Origin: Aulostomus chinensis
Lineage: Eukaryota > Chordata > Actinopteri > Syngnathiformes > Aulostomidae
Assembly (NCBI GenBank): GCA_037954235.1
Contig: JBBMOA010000019.1
Coordinates: forward strand, 17,423,805-17,487,804
Length of the DNA stretch: 64,000 bases
Direction: 5' to 3'
Shown here: piece after piece, positions 1 through 11,250 of the stretch
Numbering within the stretch: the first letter of the stretch is position 1
Layout: each line of letters begins with the position of its first letter
The notes under the pieces: model-generated
Database searches by the model: none
Seen by the model: only the letters and a program-made list of their open reading frames with translations
What the model was told of the DNA's origin: nothing
Position numbers and translations under genes: made by a program

Positions 1-1055
1 CATCTTCTCGTCTCGTCCCAGCTGCATTTAGATAATGAGTTTCATTTATGAATCCATTTTGCCCCATCCTCCGTGGGGTCTGTTTTCCTAAATAAAACAG
101 CGAGAAGCCAGCAGACGATTTTTTTTTAAAACATAAATGCACAAGCCTCATCCTCACATCTAGACGCGCAAAGGCTTTGTCAATTCAGCTTAAAGTGATT
201 CTTCACCCGAAAAGTGTTATTCTGCCTTTGAACTGATACAAATTAAGCGCCTTAAGCCCACAAAGCTGTGTCGCTTCTTTATGACTCCAGAATGCAGAGA
301 GAAGCAAGCATTGCATAGTTAGCTTGAAGCTAATGGCAACTCATGGCTAACAAAAGCTACAGAGGCTGTATATTTGTGGAATACTGAGCAAACAGCTGGA
401 TAAAGAAAAGGTGGATTATACCAAATATTGCTGGCCAGAGTTTGTAAATATATGGGTTGTTTGACGGTATTGCTGTCGTTTTTTTTTGGAAACAATCGGT
501 CGCCATTAGCTTCACGCTAAATGTATGTGTTGTGTCTCTTGGCATCCTGGGGTCAAAAATAGTGTTGAGATTCTGGCAAAAACTCAAGACACTGAGTACA
601 AAAAAGCCAGTTTTTCAGGTGACGCATCACTCAAATGTGAATGGAAATTCAATCAAGAAGCAGGAAGAGAGGAGCAAGGGGGAGCAGATGAAGGAGGAAA
701 TTAAAGGAATAACAAACACACACTCTCATTCTTTCTCTCAGACATACGTGTGTGTTTGGTTTGAGATCGAAAAAAGCCTCCCGCCCATAGCAAAGGTCTA
801 TGGTGGCTTGTTCTTTACACAAAAGGAAATTCAGAATCAACAAAAGCTTTGGGTTGTTTTCTGCTCTCGCGTCTTGTGGAGGGGGGCGTATGTGTTTTTA
901 TTTGTTTTGTTTTTTTGTTTTAGCGGAGACTAACAGCTCTTCACAAAAACATGGTCCTGAAAAACAAGATCGAGTTCCCTTCTGCCACAAATTGCATAGT
1001 CCATTTCACAAATGTTATCCCTGGGTTCTTATAGAAAGCATTTTAAAAAGGATAA
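1..1055. other. unique non-coding sequence, nothing recognised
   Basis: AT-rich to mixed sequence without a repeat array, transposon fragment or recognisable exon. A 158-codon plus-strand frame at 457-933 is open, but its translation is lysine/phenylalanine-rich without a domain and crosses T-rich runs, so I treat it as chance. Confidence 0.5.
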
Positions 1056-1442
1056 TCTGGAGCTATAATGCTGACACAGCAGCATTAGTGGTCGCTATGT
1101 GCTTTTATTGTGCTTTGAAACGCCACCAACAATGAAACAAAGGAAATGTCACAGTGGGACATTGGTTTACCAGCTACTAAAGAGCAGCAGAGTTTGTGAA
1201 ACACAGCGGAAAGCACAGATATCTCAATGCTGCAGTCATCATGGCATGCATTATTAAAACATGCCCAGCCTAATTTCAACTAATCTGGCCTGAATTGGCC
1301 AGGTACACTTGGGGATTGATTTGTTGAGCCTGGGAGCTGTCCCATAAATTACAATGCTAATGGCAGGGCTGAATAGGCTCCTATTCCTGATAAAGGCAGA
1401 TTTAATGGAGATATTTCACATAGAATCATTTATCAGGGCTTG
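1056..1442. promoter_or_regulatory. candidate conserved non-coding element (enhancer-like)
   Basis: Complex, non-repetitive sequence with clustered homeodomain-type cores: CTAATTTCAACTAATC near 1270-1285, ACAATGCTAATGG near 1350-1362, TTTAATGG near 1400. It also carries GATA-type TGATAA and TTATCA cores near 1388 and 1430. A short inverted repeat, CTGGCC/GGCCAG with a 6-base spacer, lies at 1285-1302. No open frame spans it. This texture, AT-rich but not simple, dense in TAAT/GATA cores and stop-rich in all frames, is typical of vertebrate developmental enhancers. That is a compositional inference. No alignment supports it here and the target gene is unknown. Confidence 0.4.
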
Positions 1443-1443
1443 A

Positions 1444-1463
1444 CAGGCAGGCAGGCAGGCAGG
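1444..1463. repeat. (CAGG)5 tetranucleotide repeat
   Basis: Five perfect CAGG units directly follow the candidate regulatory block. Too short to be more than a minor microsatellite. Confidence 0.95.
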
Positions 1464-3109
1464 ACCACTCCCAACCCCCCCAGCCTCCCACCCCAACAAA
1501 AACTACTCCCAAGCACCTTGATTCTTTTCCATCACTGCTTGATCCATGATACGACTCTATCTGCCTGCAGCAGATGAACTTAACCTAGGTTTTTTTCTTT
1601 TTTTTTGTTTTAAATCAGTCCAAAATGAAAAAGATGGGAATGGGAGCACATTTACATCAGATCAGAGTTAATTTTGGGCACTAGTGAAGCGTGGCTGTGG
1701 TCAGACGGAGAGGAAAACAGGCGCTGAGGTGTTTTAAATTCTAGAGAGAACGCAGCTCGAGCAAGTCACGGATCGCTGATAAAACCTGACAGTACAATTC
1801 AACTCTAAATGTAGCAGGGAGCCATTGTTGTGTGTGCCAGCGCACTCATGGCCATGTTCTGAAGTCTTCCCCGCTAAGCAACACAATTTGTGTTTTTGTT
1901 TTTTTCCCCTTTCTTAAGATTTTTAGTCTTATTGATGCTGACTTTTACAAGATTGCTTGGATTTTTTACATGCAGTCAAATTCTAGGACTTGTGTGCTGT
2001 GTAATGTGATGTGGCATGAATATGAAGACGTACCATGGCGTGGTAAACCCAACTGGAGCATGCTGCAGGTTCATTCATCTGCTGGACACACCTCCACAAT
2101 AAATACCAGTTTGTCTATGAGCTATGATGTGTGTACCTGCAGTACAAACATACATATGAATACTATCAAAATGACCACAACAACCTTGATACGTCAAAAT
2201 TTATCATTACAAACTGGAAAATCTCTGAAAATTATTTAGTTAATTTCTGTTTATACCGTCTTCTTTTTTTTTATTGTTAGGTAAAAATACTCCTAAAATA
2301 TGAAAGGAGAGGGCTACTTTGCACGGGACGTTCATCTGATGTTTCAGCTGGCGGTCCACGTTCTGCTCTTGCTTCCGATGATCGGGTGCATTCATGTTCC
2401 CCTGGTTCTAATTATTTCATTTGCTCCTGACAAACTGACCTGCAAAGCAATGGAAGAACCGTGTAAAAATATTTTAACAGAAGAAAACAAAAATATTCCG
2501 CTCAAAATGATGACTCCAGTGTATGAAGTCGATAAGAAAGCTCGAGGGCGATATTGCTGGAAAGCTTACATGACACAGGCGGCTCTGAAGCTTTGGGCTG
2601 CAGCGGTCAAAGGTCAGACTACAGTCAAGCTTGTCTGTAGACTTGGCAGCGTCACACCTCGGGATGTCTTTGTTGTCCACGCCGTGACCTCATCTGACCA
2701 GGGCAGCTACATTCTCCTTTGTTCACCTCATCCGTCTGGATATTAATACTCCTCCCAGGAGATGTGACTGCTTTCTCTCTCTCCATCAGCCTCCTTTATT
2801 CACCTCCCCCCACTCTATCTTTGCCTGGTACTGGGGATTTAATGAAGAGCTGGGTCATCTGGTGTGACCTTTACCATAATCAGAGTCTACTACATCTCTG
2901 GCCATATTTGATTGTGCTTCAGCTGTCTGACAGGAAAAAGAGCTGGTCGACGGAAGAAAAACCTCCCGGTTGGCAAACAAGAGTGCATCATCCCTGCTGC
3001 AGCTGGTGGCATTGATGGTGTCCACAGTGAAAATATAACACACGTCAGATATCAGAATAAACAAAACGTGAACATTTAACAACAGTGTAGCCCCCCCCCC
3101 CTCGTCTAT
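1464..3109. other. non-coding sequence, no feature supported
   Basis: Mixed unique sequence with T-runs near 1590 and 1895 and an 11-base poly-C at 3091-3101. A 148-codon plus-strand frame at 2300-2746 starts after a pyrimidine stretch. Its translation has a hydrophobic start and a vaguely Ig-like 'DQGSY' segment but no conserved cysteine or tryptophan spacing, so I do not call it a gene. Two further frames of roughly 100-135 codons (1832-2239, 2719-3015) have no domain signature. Confidence 0.45.
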
Positions 3110-3345
3110 GTGTCCCTTGCATCCGGCTGCGTGGTAATTTAATGTGTAATCTAAGAGTGGAAGGGAGCGGGCTATCCTGCTGTCAAGGTAATGCCCTGTA
3201 ATTGGCCCTCTAATTCTGTGGGGTAATCAGACTAGAGGCGGCTGGCGAAGGCTCGGCTGTGGTATTTACCTGCAGCAGCAGCAGACTATTAATCCACATA
3301 GTGCTGATCACAGGCTGGCGTGGGGACCTTTTAATGAGCCTGAAA
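3110..3345. promoter_or_regulatory. candidate conserved non-coding element
   Basis: Unique block with repeated homeodomain-type cores (GGTAATTTAATGTGTAATC near 3133-3151, GTAATTGG near 3198, CTAATTC near 3209, TATTAATCC near 3287, TTTAATGAG near 3331) and a short CAG triplet run near 3272. The density of ATTA/TAAT in otherwise GC-moderate sequence suggests an enhancer. Conservation is untested. Confidence 0.38.
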
Positions 3346-4085
3346 AAAAGGATTTGTTCCCACTTTGTAGTTTTCACATTGTGAAGCTGTTTCAGGGTGA
3401 TGTACATCTGATGTGACTCTTGGTTAATTACACCTGGAGATGTTTTGAATACTCTCAATATGTAGTACAGTATACACACCGAAGTAGCTGTCAATAAGTA
3501 TAATTTCAAAGTAAAATGTAGATTATTTCACACAGCCTGTCAGTCTGTGTCGAGAAGACCACCCAGGAAAAGCCTTCAGGGATTCTCCAAGACACTCAGG
3601 CTCAGCAGGTGCAGGTCTCGGAGGTCACCGGCTACAAGGGAAGACGGGTGCTGATTAAAGCAAAGCTCTGTCAGGTTGACAGCGAGCTGTCAGATATGTC
3701 AGCTAACATCAGTCCCAGTAAATTGCCAGTTACAGATCCTAATTTAGCTGTCCTCAACATTTCCTTCACTTTATCAGCCAGGACCCCTTTGGGCTCCGAG
3801 ATCGGTCGGAACAGTGATGGTTGGGGTTTCGCCTCCAGCTAAGACATGGACGCGTGGAGAGACGGAACCGGTAGCAGGAAGTTGAGGGCCTGTCAGGTTC
3901 AATCTCGCTGGGGATTGAGAGGTGTGTCAGTTGTGTTCAGTTCACAGGACATTTCTGATTCTTCACATTTTGAAATGTATAAAAAAGAAACAATTAAAGA
4001 GAAAACCAAATTAGGGTGATGCCATAAGCTGTAGTTTGCACACGTATTTTGTCTTTTACTCAAGTTAAGAAGAGCATACTTTGGC
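3346..4085. other. non-coding sequence, nothing recognised
   Basis: No repeat array, transposon motif or exon-like segment. The short frame at 3609-3842 has no domain. Confidence 0.45.
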
Positions 4086-4395
4086 TAGAGAACAGGAAAT
4101 AAGCATTTATCCATTTTAAATGACCTCTAATCGGTTATATAAGACAGTGATTTCTCCCACAGGACAAAAGCACTAATGCTGCAATCAGGACAACAGCTCT
4201 GTTTATGGAATGTCAACACAGAAATCACCAACTTCAATTTCATTGTGTTTATGCTGCAGTTAAAAAGAGGAAACGTAGCAATTAGTGGGTGATGATAGCG
4301 CACCTGAAAGCTGCCAAGCGCCATGAAAACTCAAATGATCTTTATAGCTATCATGTTGTTACCATTAAGGATGAAAGCTGCCATCTTCAGTGCTG
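4086..4395. promoter_or_regulatory. weak candidate conserved non-coding element
   Basis: Unique AT-rich block with TTTAAATGACC, CTAATCGG, GCAATTAG and TTACCATTAAGG cores. It resembles the stronger CNE candidates but is less motif-dense. Reported only as a place to check alignment. Confidence 0.22.
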
Positions 4396-4856
4396 TAAGT
4401 GATGTAAAGTCAGAGAAATCCGAGGTTTAAAAAAGACGCTGGCATAAGCGATCCAGAATTTGTTCATCCATTTTTTTACCAGCTGGAAGCGTGTTTTTCC
4501 TCAGCTCAGAGGTGTTTTGAATGCAGGTCAAAATGACAGATACGTGATTTAAACGCTCCTCTTAAAATAACGTGAGATGCAAGCGCCAAGGCTGTTTCGA
4601 GCTTCAAAGAAACACCTTCAAGGTTAACATCATCTTTGAATTTCACCAACTGTCTGACTGCAGTCTTCGGCTCCCATGTCCCTGTCATATCCCACTGTGA
4701 CCAGCGTCTCTTGGATGTCTGACTTACTGCAGTGAGTTCCATGAAGGAGTTGAGGTCCAAGCTTCTGACTGCTTTTGTCTTCAACAGAACCTTCAGCTTG
4801 TGTGGGCTTTACTGCAGGGCCATCACTTAAACAGCAGCAGGTTTCTCTCCTCACTG

Positions 4857-4858
<2 letters not shown>
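4396..4858. other. non-coding sequence, nothing recognised
   Basis: Two overlapping minus-strand frames at 4506-4854 are open for 74-92 codons but show no domain, and neither is flanked by credible splice signals. Confidence 0.4.

Positions 4859-4910
<52 letters not shown>
4859..4910. repeat. (GT)n microsatellite
   Basis: Uninterrupted TG dinucleotide array of about 26 units, expected to be length-polymorphic. Confidence 0.98.
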
Positions 4911-4911
<1 letters not shown>

Positions 4912-5880
4912 CTGATTTTTTTGGTTTGCATGCAGTGAGATTGCACCTCCTGGGTAAAAATGAATAGAAATATCTTCCTGTGAAGTAATAACCTCAGGCC
5001 TAAACTCAACACAATTTGTTTTTGTTTATTTTATGTGTCCAGAGATGGCGGGCCATCATGTGTGCTGGGTGATAAAGTGGAAATCAATGACGGTACATAA
5101 TTTGCGTCCTGGAGGAAAGATCCTGCTGGACTTGTCCTCTTTCCTGCCGTCTGTTGGAAGACTTGACTACTGGCGAGATACTTCTGTCTCCCACGTGAAT
5201 ATAGCAGCCACGGACACTTTTCTTGAACCATGTTGAGATTAATTCAAAATGCATGACCACGTGTGTTACATGATAAGATTTTCCTAGAACGGGTCAGGGC
5301 TGGTCGGTTTTTTTTGTACCGATAAAAGATTCAGTGCTGAGAGGGAGATGGCAGGGCTGCCAGAAATTGAACATATTTTATTTCATAATGCTTTATTTAA
5401 CCATAAATAACAGTTACTCTGTATCCACCTTTTCTCACAATCCAAGCAGGAGCAGGAGAAAGGAAACCTAATAAAACCTTCCCCTTTCTTTACTACATCG
5501 ACCATAGTCATAGGTCTCCAACCCTCCTGCTTTCACTGTTATTTTTCACAGTTGATGTTGAAGGCAGCAGCGCTCGCTACTGTCACACTGCTGGTATCAC
5601 TCAGTTCATCAGTTAATCTGCTGATATTTATCAGTTCATACATAGGAGCTATCAGGATGAAGGTTGTGACGAAGGGGAGAGTGCAGGCAGGGATTCAACC
5701 TTCTCTCAAATCCCCAATCCAGACTGGGACATCAATGGAAGCCCATGCAGAACAGCGAGGCGCTCAATTTCAGTTAGGCTGAGCTTAAACTGCTGTGTGC
5801 TGTTATTCCCTTCAAACTGAACTTAACGCAGCAGCATTGGAGTGAAACACACACACACACAAAAAAAAAACCTTCACAGG
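4911..5880. other. non-coding sequence, nothing recognised
   Basis: Mixed sequence ending in a short CA run followed by an A-run near 5850-5870. No exon or transposon fragment recognised. Confidence 0.45.
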
Positions 5881-6095
5881 TTGAAAGTCTGAGGAGGTGA
5901 GGACAGAAGGAGGCCAAGAGGAGGAGAGACGGTGAGGGGAGCGAGACGGAGAGAAAAGAGAAAGTTTGGAGAGAAGAAGGAAAGATGTGTGATGAGGAGC
6001 CAGGAGGAGAGAATGAGAACAGGAAAAAAGATAAGAAATGGAAATGTGTTGCGAAAGAGGAACAAGAGTGAAGAGGAGCAGATGTCAGGAGCAGA
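5881..6095. repeat. purine-rich (GA-rich) tract
   Basis: For about 200 bases the plus strand is dominated by A and G (GAGG, GAGA and GAAGG words), with few pyrimidines. Such polypurine tracts are low-complexity DNA that can adopt triplex structures. They also create spurious open frames, here on the minus strand as a Phe/Leu/Ser-rich translation. Confidence 0.75.
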
Positions 6096-6288
6096 TGAAA
6101 GAGAATAAGTCATTCTTGAACACCTTAAACGCATCATTAGAAACCTTACTAGTACTTGTATTTTCATCTCAGGGCATTGCTCCGTGGGACGTGATTTCCC
6201 TGCTTCTGTCTTGTCTCTCCCAATAGATTTTTATGAGTTCCATTATCTCAAGTGGCTTGAGAAATCGTACACATAGCTGCCATAAATT

Positions 6289-6310
6289 GGGGGGGGGGGG
6301 GGGGGGGGGG
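6289..6310. repeat. poly-G homopolymer (22 G)
   Basis: Twenty-two consecutive G followed by TC and five more G. Long enough to form G-quadruplex structures and to be a sequencing or assembly weak point. Confidence 0.9.
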
Positions 6311-8517
6311 TCGGGGGATCCCGGGATGAGCAAGCTCTCTACACCCACACAGATCTGGGCTTAATCCTGAAAGTTTACATTGCCTGTCTCCACCACGCAT
6401 TTAGAAAGAAAAAAGAGTGTATTAAGGGAAGCACGAATGTGGGAGTGTGATATGAAGAGATGGAGGCTGAGGTGGTCGTGCTGGCAAGAACTTCAATCTA
6501 CTGTCACCTTATTTTCTGTTTTAACAGTCAAATTGCGATTTCTACTCGATGCAAAATTCTTTGTCTTCTGCCCAAATCTTTCAGCCCACTGATTCCAGTA
6601 TGTGTGTGCGTGTGCTCCTGAGTTTTATTGAAAGTTGCTCACGTATTAGATGAGGTATTGTTAAATCTGGCTTGTTGAGCACCATCTATCACTGTCCAGA
6701 AAGTGTTGGTTGAAGACCTGAAATGATGTGTTATGTCAGGGTGGTGTTTTGCTCCTTAAATAATTGCCCTCCTGAATTGTCTGGGACACTGCTGTTGACT
6801 GCAGTGTTTATTTTAGACAAATAGAAGTACATTGACTGCAGGGTTCTACGAAGCGCGGTCGGGTGTTAAACTCCTCACACCCATAATACATCATCAAATG
6901 CACCCTCTGTGTGTCACAGATCCCCCCTGGATTCCTGTAATTCTCAGCAGCCTATTTATTTCATCTTTTCCAGGTATTCCTCCTCCCAACATTCTATCCG
7001 TGCCCCAGTTATGTCTGGGATAACCGCAGTATGGCCCCAGGTGGACAGGATATGACCCCTCTTGGGGATGTCTTTGTCAGGGAGCCAGTAAAGAGTTCAG
7101 CCACTCTTAGTCTGCTATCACCAAGGAGACAAGCCAGCACGGCGTGGGCTCTAAGATCTACCGTGCCCTTGTCGCCCCCATCTCCGTGATGGTCATCTCT
7201 CATCCTGCCCTTTTCCCAGAGGCCCTAATGTGCCATCATCCTACCACATATGGCAGCAGCGGCGGCTTGTTGACAGCTGGATTTTGATGCTCTGGCTCAC
7301 ACTGCAGCCAAATGAGTTTTTTCCCCTCTCAGAATGTCCTCTTTCTTCCAGAGCTGACAGTGCCATGATTGTAGGCTGGGTGACTCACTCTGAGCCTTGG
7401 GCCTCCTCAGCACTTAACCCTCTTGCTAGGAGTCTAGATGTGCCCACTTTATCACACATTGAAGAGAATATAAACCTGACTGGTAACTTCTGTGGCACCA
7501 GAGAGGAGTGAATTTCTGAGCAGGATTTAATCTCATCTTGAAGGAACAGGAATGAAAAGCTCAGTGTTTGGCTTTAAACTCTGCTGCAGGCTTGAAAGGA
7601 GGCTGTGTCTGGCACCTCCGAGGAGATTCCCGGCTCCAAATACTTCGGATTGAAAGCAGTTCCAAGGATTTCTACAGGCCACCTAAAGACAATGCAACAA
7701 AAAGGTCTTTGAATCAAATGCTCCACTGAAAGATTAAAAATAGGCCATGCGGGGTTTTCATGTATCTGTGTCACGTAAGTTTCATGACATTTTTTGCCCC
7801 ATAGTCACGAAAGTAAGCAACCATTTTTTTTACAAGCCATTTTTTTCCCCCCTCACGCCCTCAGCTCAAACAGCATTTTGTAGTTGGACAAATCTGTAGA
7901 AAACATATTTTACTGTTTAACTTTCAGACCTCTATGCACTTTTTGTGAGATCTGGCAAAAAGTGTTCTCTCTGAACGACCTCTTATGGGTAACTGGCAGC
8001 ATTTCTCTCCGTCTTGGTGCCGTGCCGTCTGATTTGTCTGCAGTGCTGCTGAGAGGTGACCACGCCCTCCTGGCAGACCAAATGCAAAGTATCGACGCAG
8101 CTTCCAGCGAATGATCTCCTGTTGCAGGCTGTCGTAAAGACAATTGCGTTTAGCTGCATGCGTCTTCATTAGAGTAAGTAATTGCGCTGAAGACAAACCA
8201 AATCTGTGTTTTTCTCCAAACAAATACTGCAGAGTAAGTTATGAACCACGTGAAAGATGTGACAAATGTGCTCAAAACTGATAAAACACAGGATGTTCCT
8301 GCTGATCAATGAGCTGCAGTGTTTTGTTCGAGCGAGAAACGCCTGCAGCCTGAAACGGAATTCAGCCCCTCGTCAGTCTGTTTGGTCTCGTGTTGATTCA
8401 GGATTTAACACATAAATGACCATGTAAATGAGCTGTAATAACGTATTAATCTCTGTGACCTATTAGAGTAATACAGCCATAAAACAAATACACGCACATA
8501 AATGCTCACACAGGCAG

Positions 8518-8518
<1 letters not shown>
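6311..8518. other. non-coding sequence with a weak regulatory candidate near 7.0-7.4 kb
   Basis: No gene or transposon recognised. The block 7020-7400 is GC-moderate, complex sequence with a TTGACAGCTGG segment (TGACAG is a MEIS/TGIF-type core) near 7268-7278, and may be a conserved element. Around 8100-8230 another complex segment contains GTAATTGCGC. Neither has enough motif evidence for a separate call. Short frames here have no domains. Confidence 0.35.

Positions 8519-8592
<74 letters not shown>
8519..8592. repeat. (CA)n microsatellite
   Basis: A nearly perfect CA array of about 37 units. About 100 bases downstream is a short (TG)n array (8693-8717) of opposite sense, so the two could pair on one strand. 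Confidence 0.98.
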
Positions 8593-8598
<6 letters not shown>

Positions 8599-8692
8599 GC
8601 CCACTTAAAGTGATTTGCAGGGGTTATTTGCTTTGTTGCATGCTTATTTAAACAGAGAATTCATTTACCCTGCGTGCTGACTGCTGAGTGTT

Positions 8693-8717
8693 TGTGTGTG
8701 TGTGTGTGTGTGTGTGT
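8693..8717. repeat. (GT)n microsatellite, short
   Basis: About 12 GT units following TGTT; complementary in sense to the CA array just upstream. Confidence 0.95.
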
Positions 8718-10703
8718 CAGCAAATGTTTCAATAATTGCATAATGACACAATGTTTGAGAGACAAAAACAAAAATCTAAAGATTACACTGTAAAGCCATT
8801 AAAGTGTCACACGATAATACTAATAGCTTTAGTCAATGGCATGTCGCAGGAGATTATGTTGATCACATAAGCACTATAAAACTGTAGGTCACGAATAATG
8901 ATGCAATAGAATGTAGCCGCAGAAGACATATAGATACAGATATTCAACACAATCAAGGCGGATTGGAATGGAAATGGGCCTTTGTTGTGCTGTATGTCAG
9001 CCAGCGAAAAAAATATTTTGGTGTTTTTATAGCGTTGTGAATACACAAATTTATAGTTTGGTGGCCCGAAAGAAAACAAGTGCTTCATAAAAGTGAAAAG
9101 CTAGGGAGTAGGGATCAGCACGAGTAATGTTTTCCAATCTGAAGCAATGGCATGAATGACTCGAGGGAGGATCGATTACTCGGGTATCTATTCTTAGAAC
9201 TCAGGGAGCAGCAGAGTGCAGTGTCTGAGGCAAACTGAGCACAGTTATCACTTGGGATGGAGACACAATAAGAAAATTTAACAAAAGCCATTATGAAATA
9301 AGAATATTTATAAACCTGCAGTGTCAACTATCAAATGTAAGCTAGCAAGGAGGTGATATTCTCCTCCCGATAAACAATAGAAGGTGGTTAGCGTTGCTGA
9401 AGCCAATTTGATCCCGTTTGTTTGCTAGTCGGCATGTCAGAGGTATGTTTTTTTTTCTCCTGAAAGATGTTTGTCTGTAAACAAGAACTACTCTTATTGT
9501 CAAACCTAGAGAATCTAAAATGCAGGGATTACTAATCCTGCTATCTAGCCGGATTCTATAAAGGAGCACATGAAGAACTGACTGAGAAACAACAAAAAAT
9601 GAGTAGGGAGGCCAGCAGGTGGCACGAACAAGCTAGCTTCTAACAACAAGATACTAACACATGCACGCCACTGACAATCAGAATTTTTTTAAAAATGCAG
9701 CTCCAACAAAATTATATCACTAATAAAGCATTGCTGCTTTTATTCTGACAGGCAGATCATTGCATCTGAAGGGACTGTGGGAGGTAACTGATCCTGGATC
9801 ATCGAGGGATGCACGACATTCAACTTTTTTTGCGGATATCCAACTGGCACATTTTTTTGGGCGACTGATTTGGCACAAGCTATTTTGTATCCCTGACGAT
9901 ATTAAAAACAAGTTCAAATGATAACTTTGTTGAGTACATGTTAGAAAAAACACAAACAGTGGGGATTTGAAATGTCATGGTTTTTATTTATTTCCGAAAC
10001 ATTTGAAAGAGCTCATAAATCACTTATTTAACTCACTGTTTCCTCATCAAAGCAACAGATGATGAAAAAGAAGAGACTTTTACAAACTAGGCCAGTATAA
10101 ATATAGACTTCCACATCCTGTGCATATTCCTGTGCATCCAGATGAAAATGGAGTATTTAGAGCTCATCGGTTCTTAGAGTACATCAGAAGCGAGGGTGTC
10201 TGGTAGGAACAAAGGAGAAGTAGAGCACACCTACACACCTACCTGCACCTCTGCTTCTTCCTCCTATTCTAAAATGACTGCTTGATAACGGGTTATCACT
10301 CAGCGCTGACATGCCTGTCGCCCTCATAATCAAGTGGATACGATAGGCCACCATGCACACCTCCAGTTTAATGACTGTATGTCTTATTTCCTCAACACTC
10401 TACCTGTCCCACATCTCACCCACCGCAGCAAGTACTCTTTCTGGCAGGTCCTCGGCAGTCAGTGAGGAGTAACTATTTCCCCAATTAAACACACACTCAC
10501 ACACAGCCACTGCGATATAAACCTGATCCCTAGTCTTTTCTGTGCTGGAGAGCCTGAGCAGGAAATACTGAGTGAGGCCAATTTGTCCTGAGCTCTCCAG
10601 TCATGAGTCCCCAGCCTATCATAACAGAGACGATACCATGTCAGGTACAGCGACGATAATCCCTCCACTGGCTGACAAATGGCCAAGTTAAGGCATGCCT
10701 CAG
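8718..10703. other. non-coding sequence, nothing recognised
   Basis: AT-rich unique sequence with scattered A/T runs. A phrase near 9806-9814 (GGATGCACG) resembles the start of a hAT-type dispersed repeat seen in fish, but nothing around it supports a call. Confidence 0.4.
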
Positions 10704-10739
<36 letters not shown>

Positions 10740-10769
10740 TCTCACACTCACACACCTACACACACACAC

Positions 10770-10812
<43 letters not shown>
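10704..10812. repeat. imperfect (CA)n microsatellite with CT and CCTA interruptions
   Basis: Two CA arrays separated by about 40 bases of CACTCA and CACCTA variants. The interruptions suggest an older array stabilised by point mutations. Confidence 0.95.
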
Positions 10813-10815
<3 letters not shown>

Positions 10816-10929
10816 GTGAAGCTCTCCCCAAAACAAATTGCCTCTGGGCACATTTTTCAGGGTTTAAGTCACGCATGACGGCAGTTTAGAATTTGTTTTA
10901 ATTGCATCATTTAAACTTCCTGTCTGCTG

Positions 10930-11250
10930 CACGCATTTATGCAAAAATAAGGGATGCACCTGTAAGACGCTGGCGGTTTAGGCTCATTAATTAGGAGGCT
11001 CGTCGTATAGAAAGTCACACGATCATGTTCCTCAGATGTTTTATCACCATGGTGACAAGCAATGAATACAAGCCACCGTGCTGCAGCTGCTCAGAATACT
11101 TTCTTTAAAATAATGAGTCCATTAATTACAGCTGAGTATTATGGTGTGACTATGATGTTCTCCCTGCACCGCTGTAATTGAATGTACCAATAACAGATTT
11201 ACAGCAACATTGACAACTCCTCTTTGAACTGTCTGTCCCGAGCTCATGGT
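10930..11250. promoter_or_regulatory. candidate conserved non-coding element with RFX-like palindrome
   Basis: Complex sequence with CATTAATTAGG near 10985-10995, CCATTAATTACAG near 11118-11130 and GTAATTGAATG near 11174. A near-palindrome ATCACCATGGTGAC at 11043-11056 resembles an RFX X-box with imperfect half-sites. Together these suggest an enhancer. Conservation is untested. Confidence 0.42.

Noticed and set aside
1281..1302. NFI full site from CTGGCC-N6-GGCCAG
   Set aside because: The spacing between TGGC and GCCA is 8 bases, not the 5 required for a full NFI palindrome.
2300..2746. 148-codon plus-strand frame with hydrophobic start
   Set aside because: No recognisable domain, no paired cysteines despite a vague Ig-like segment, and a length compatible with chance.
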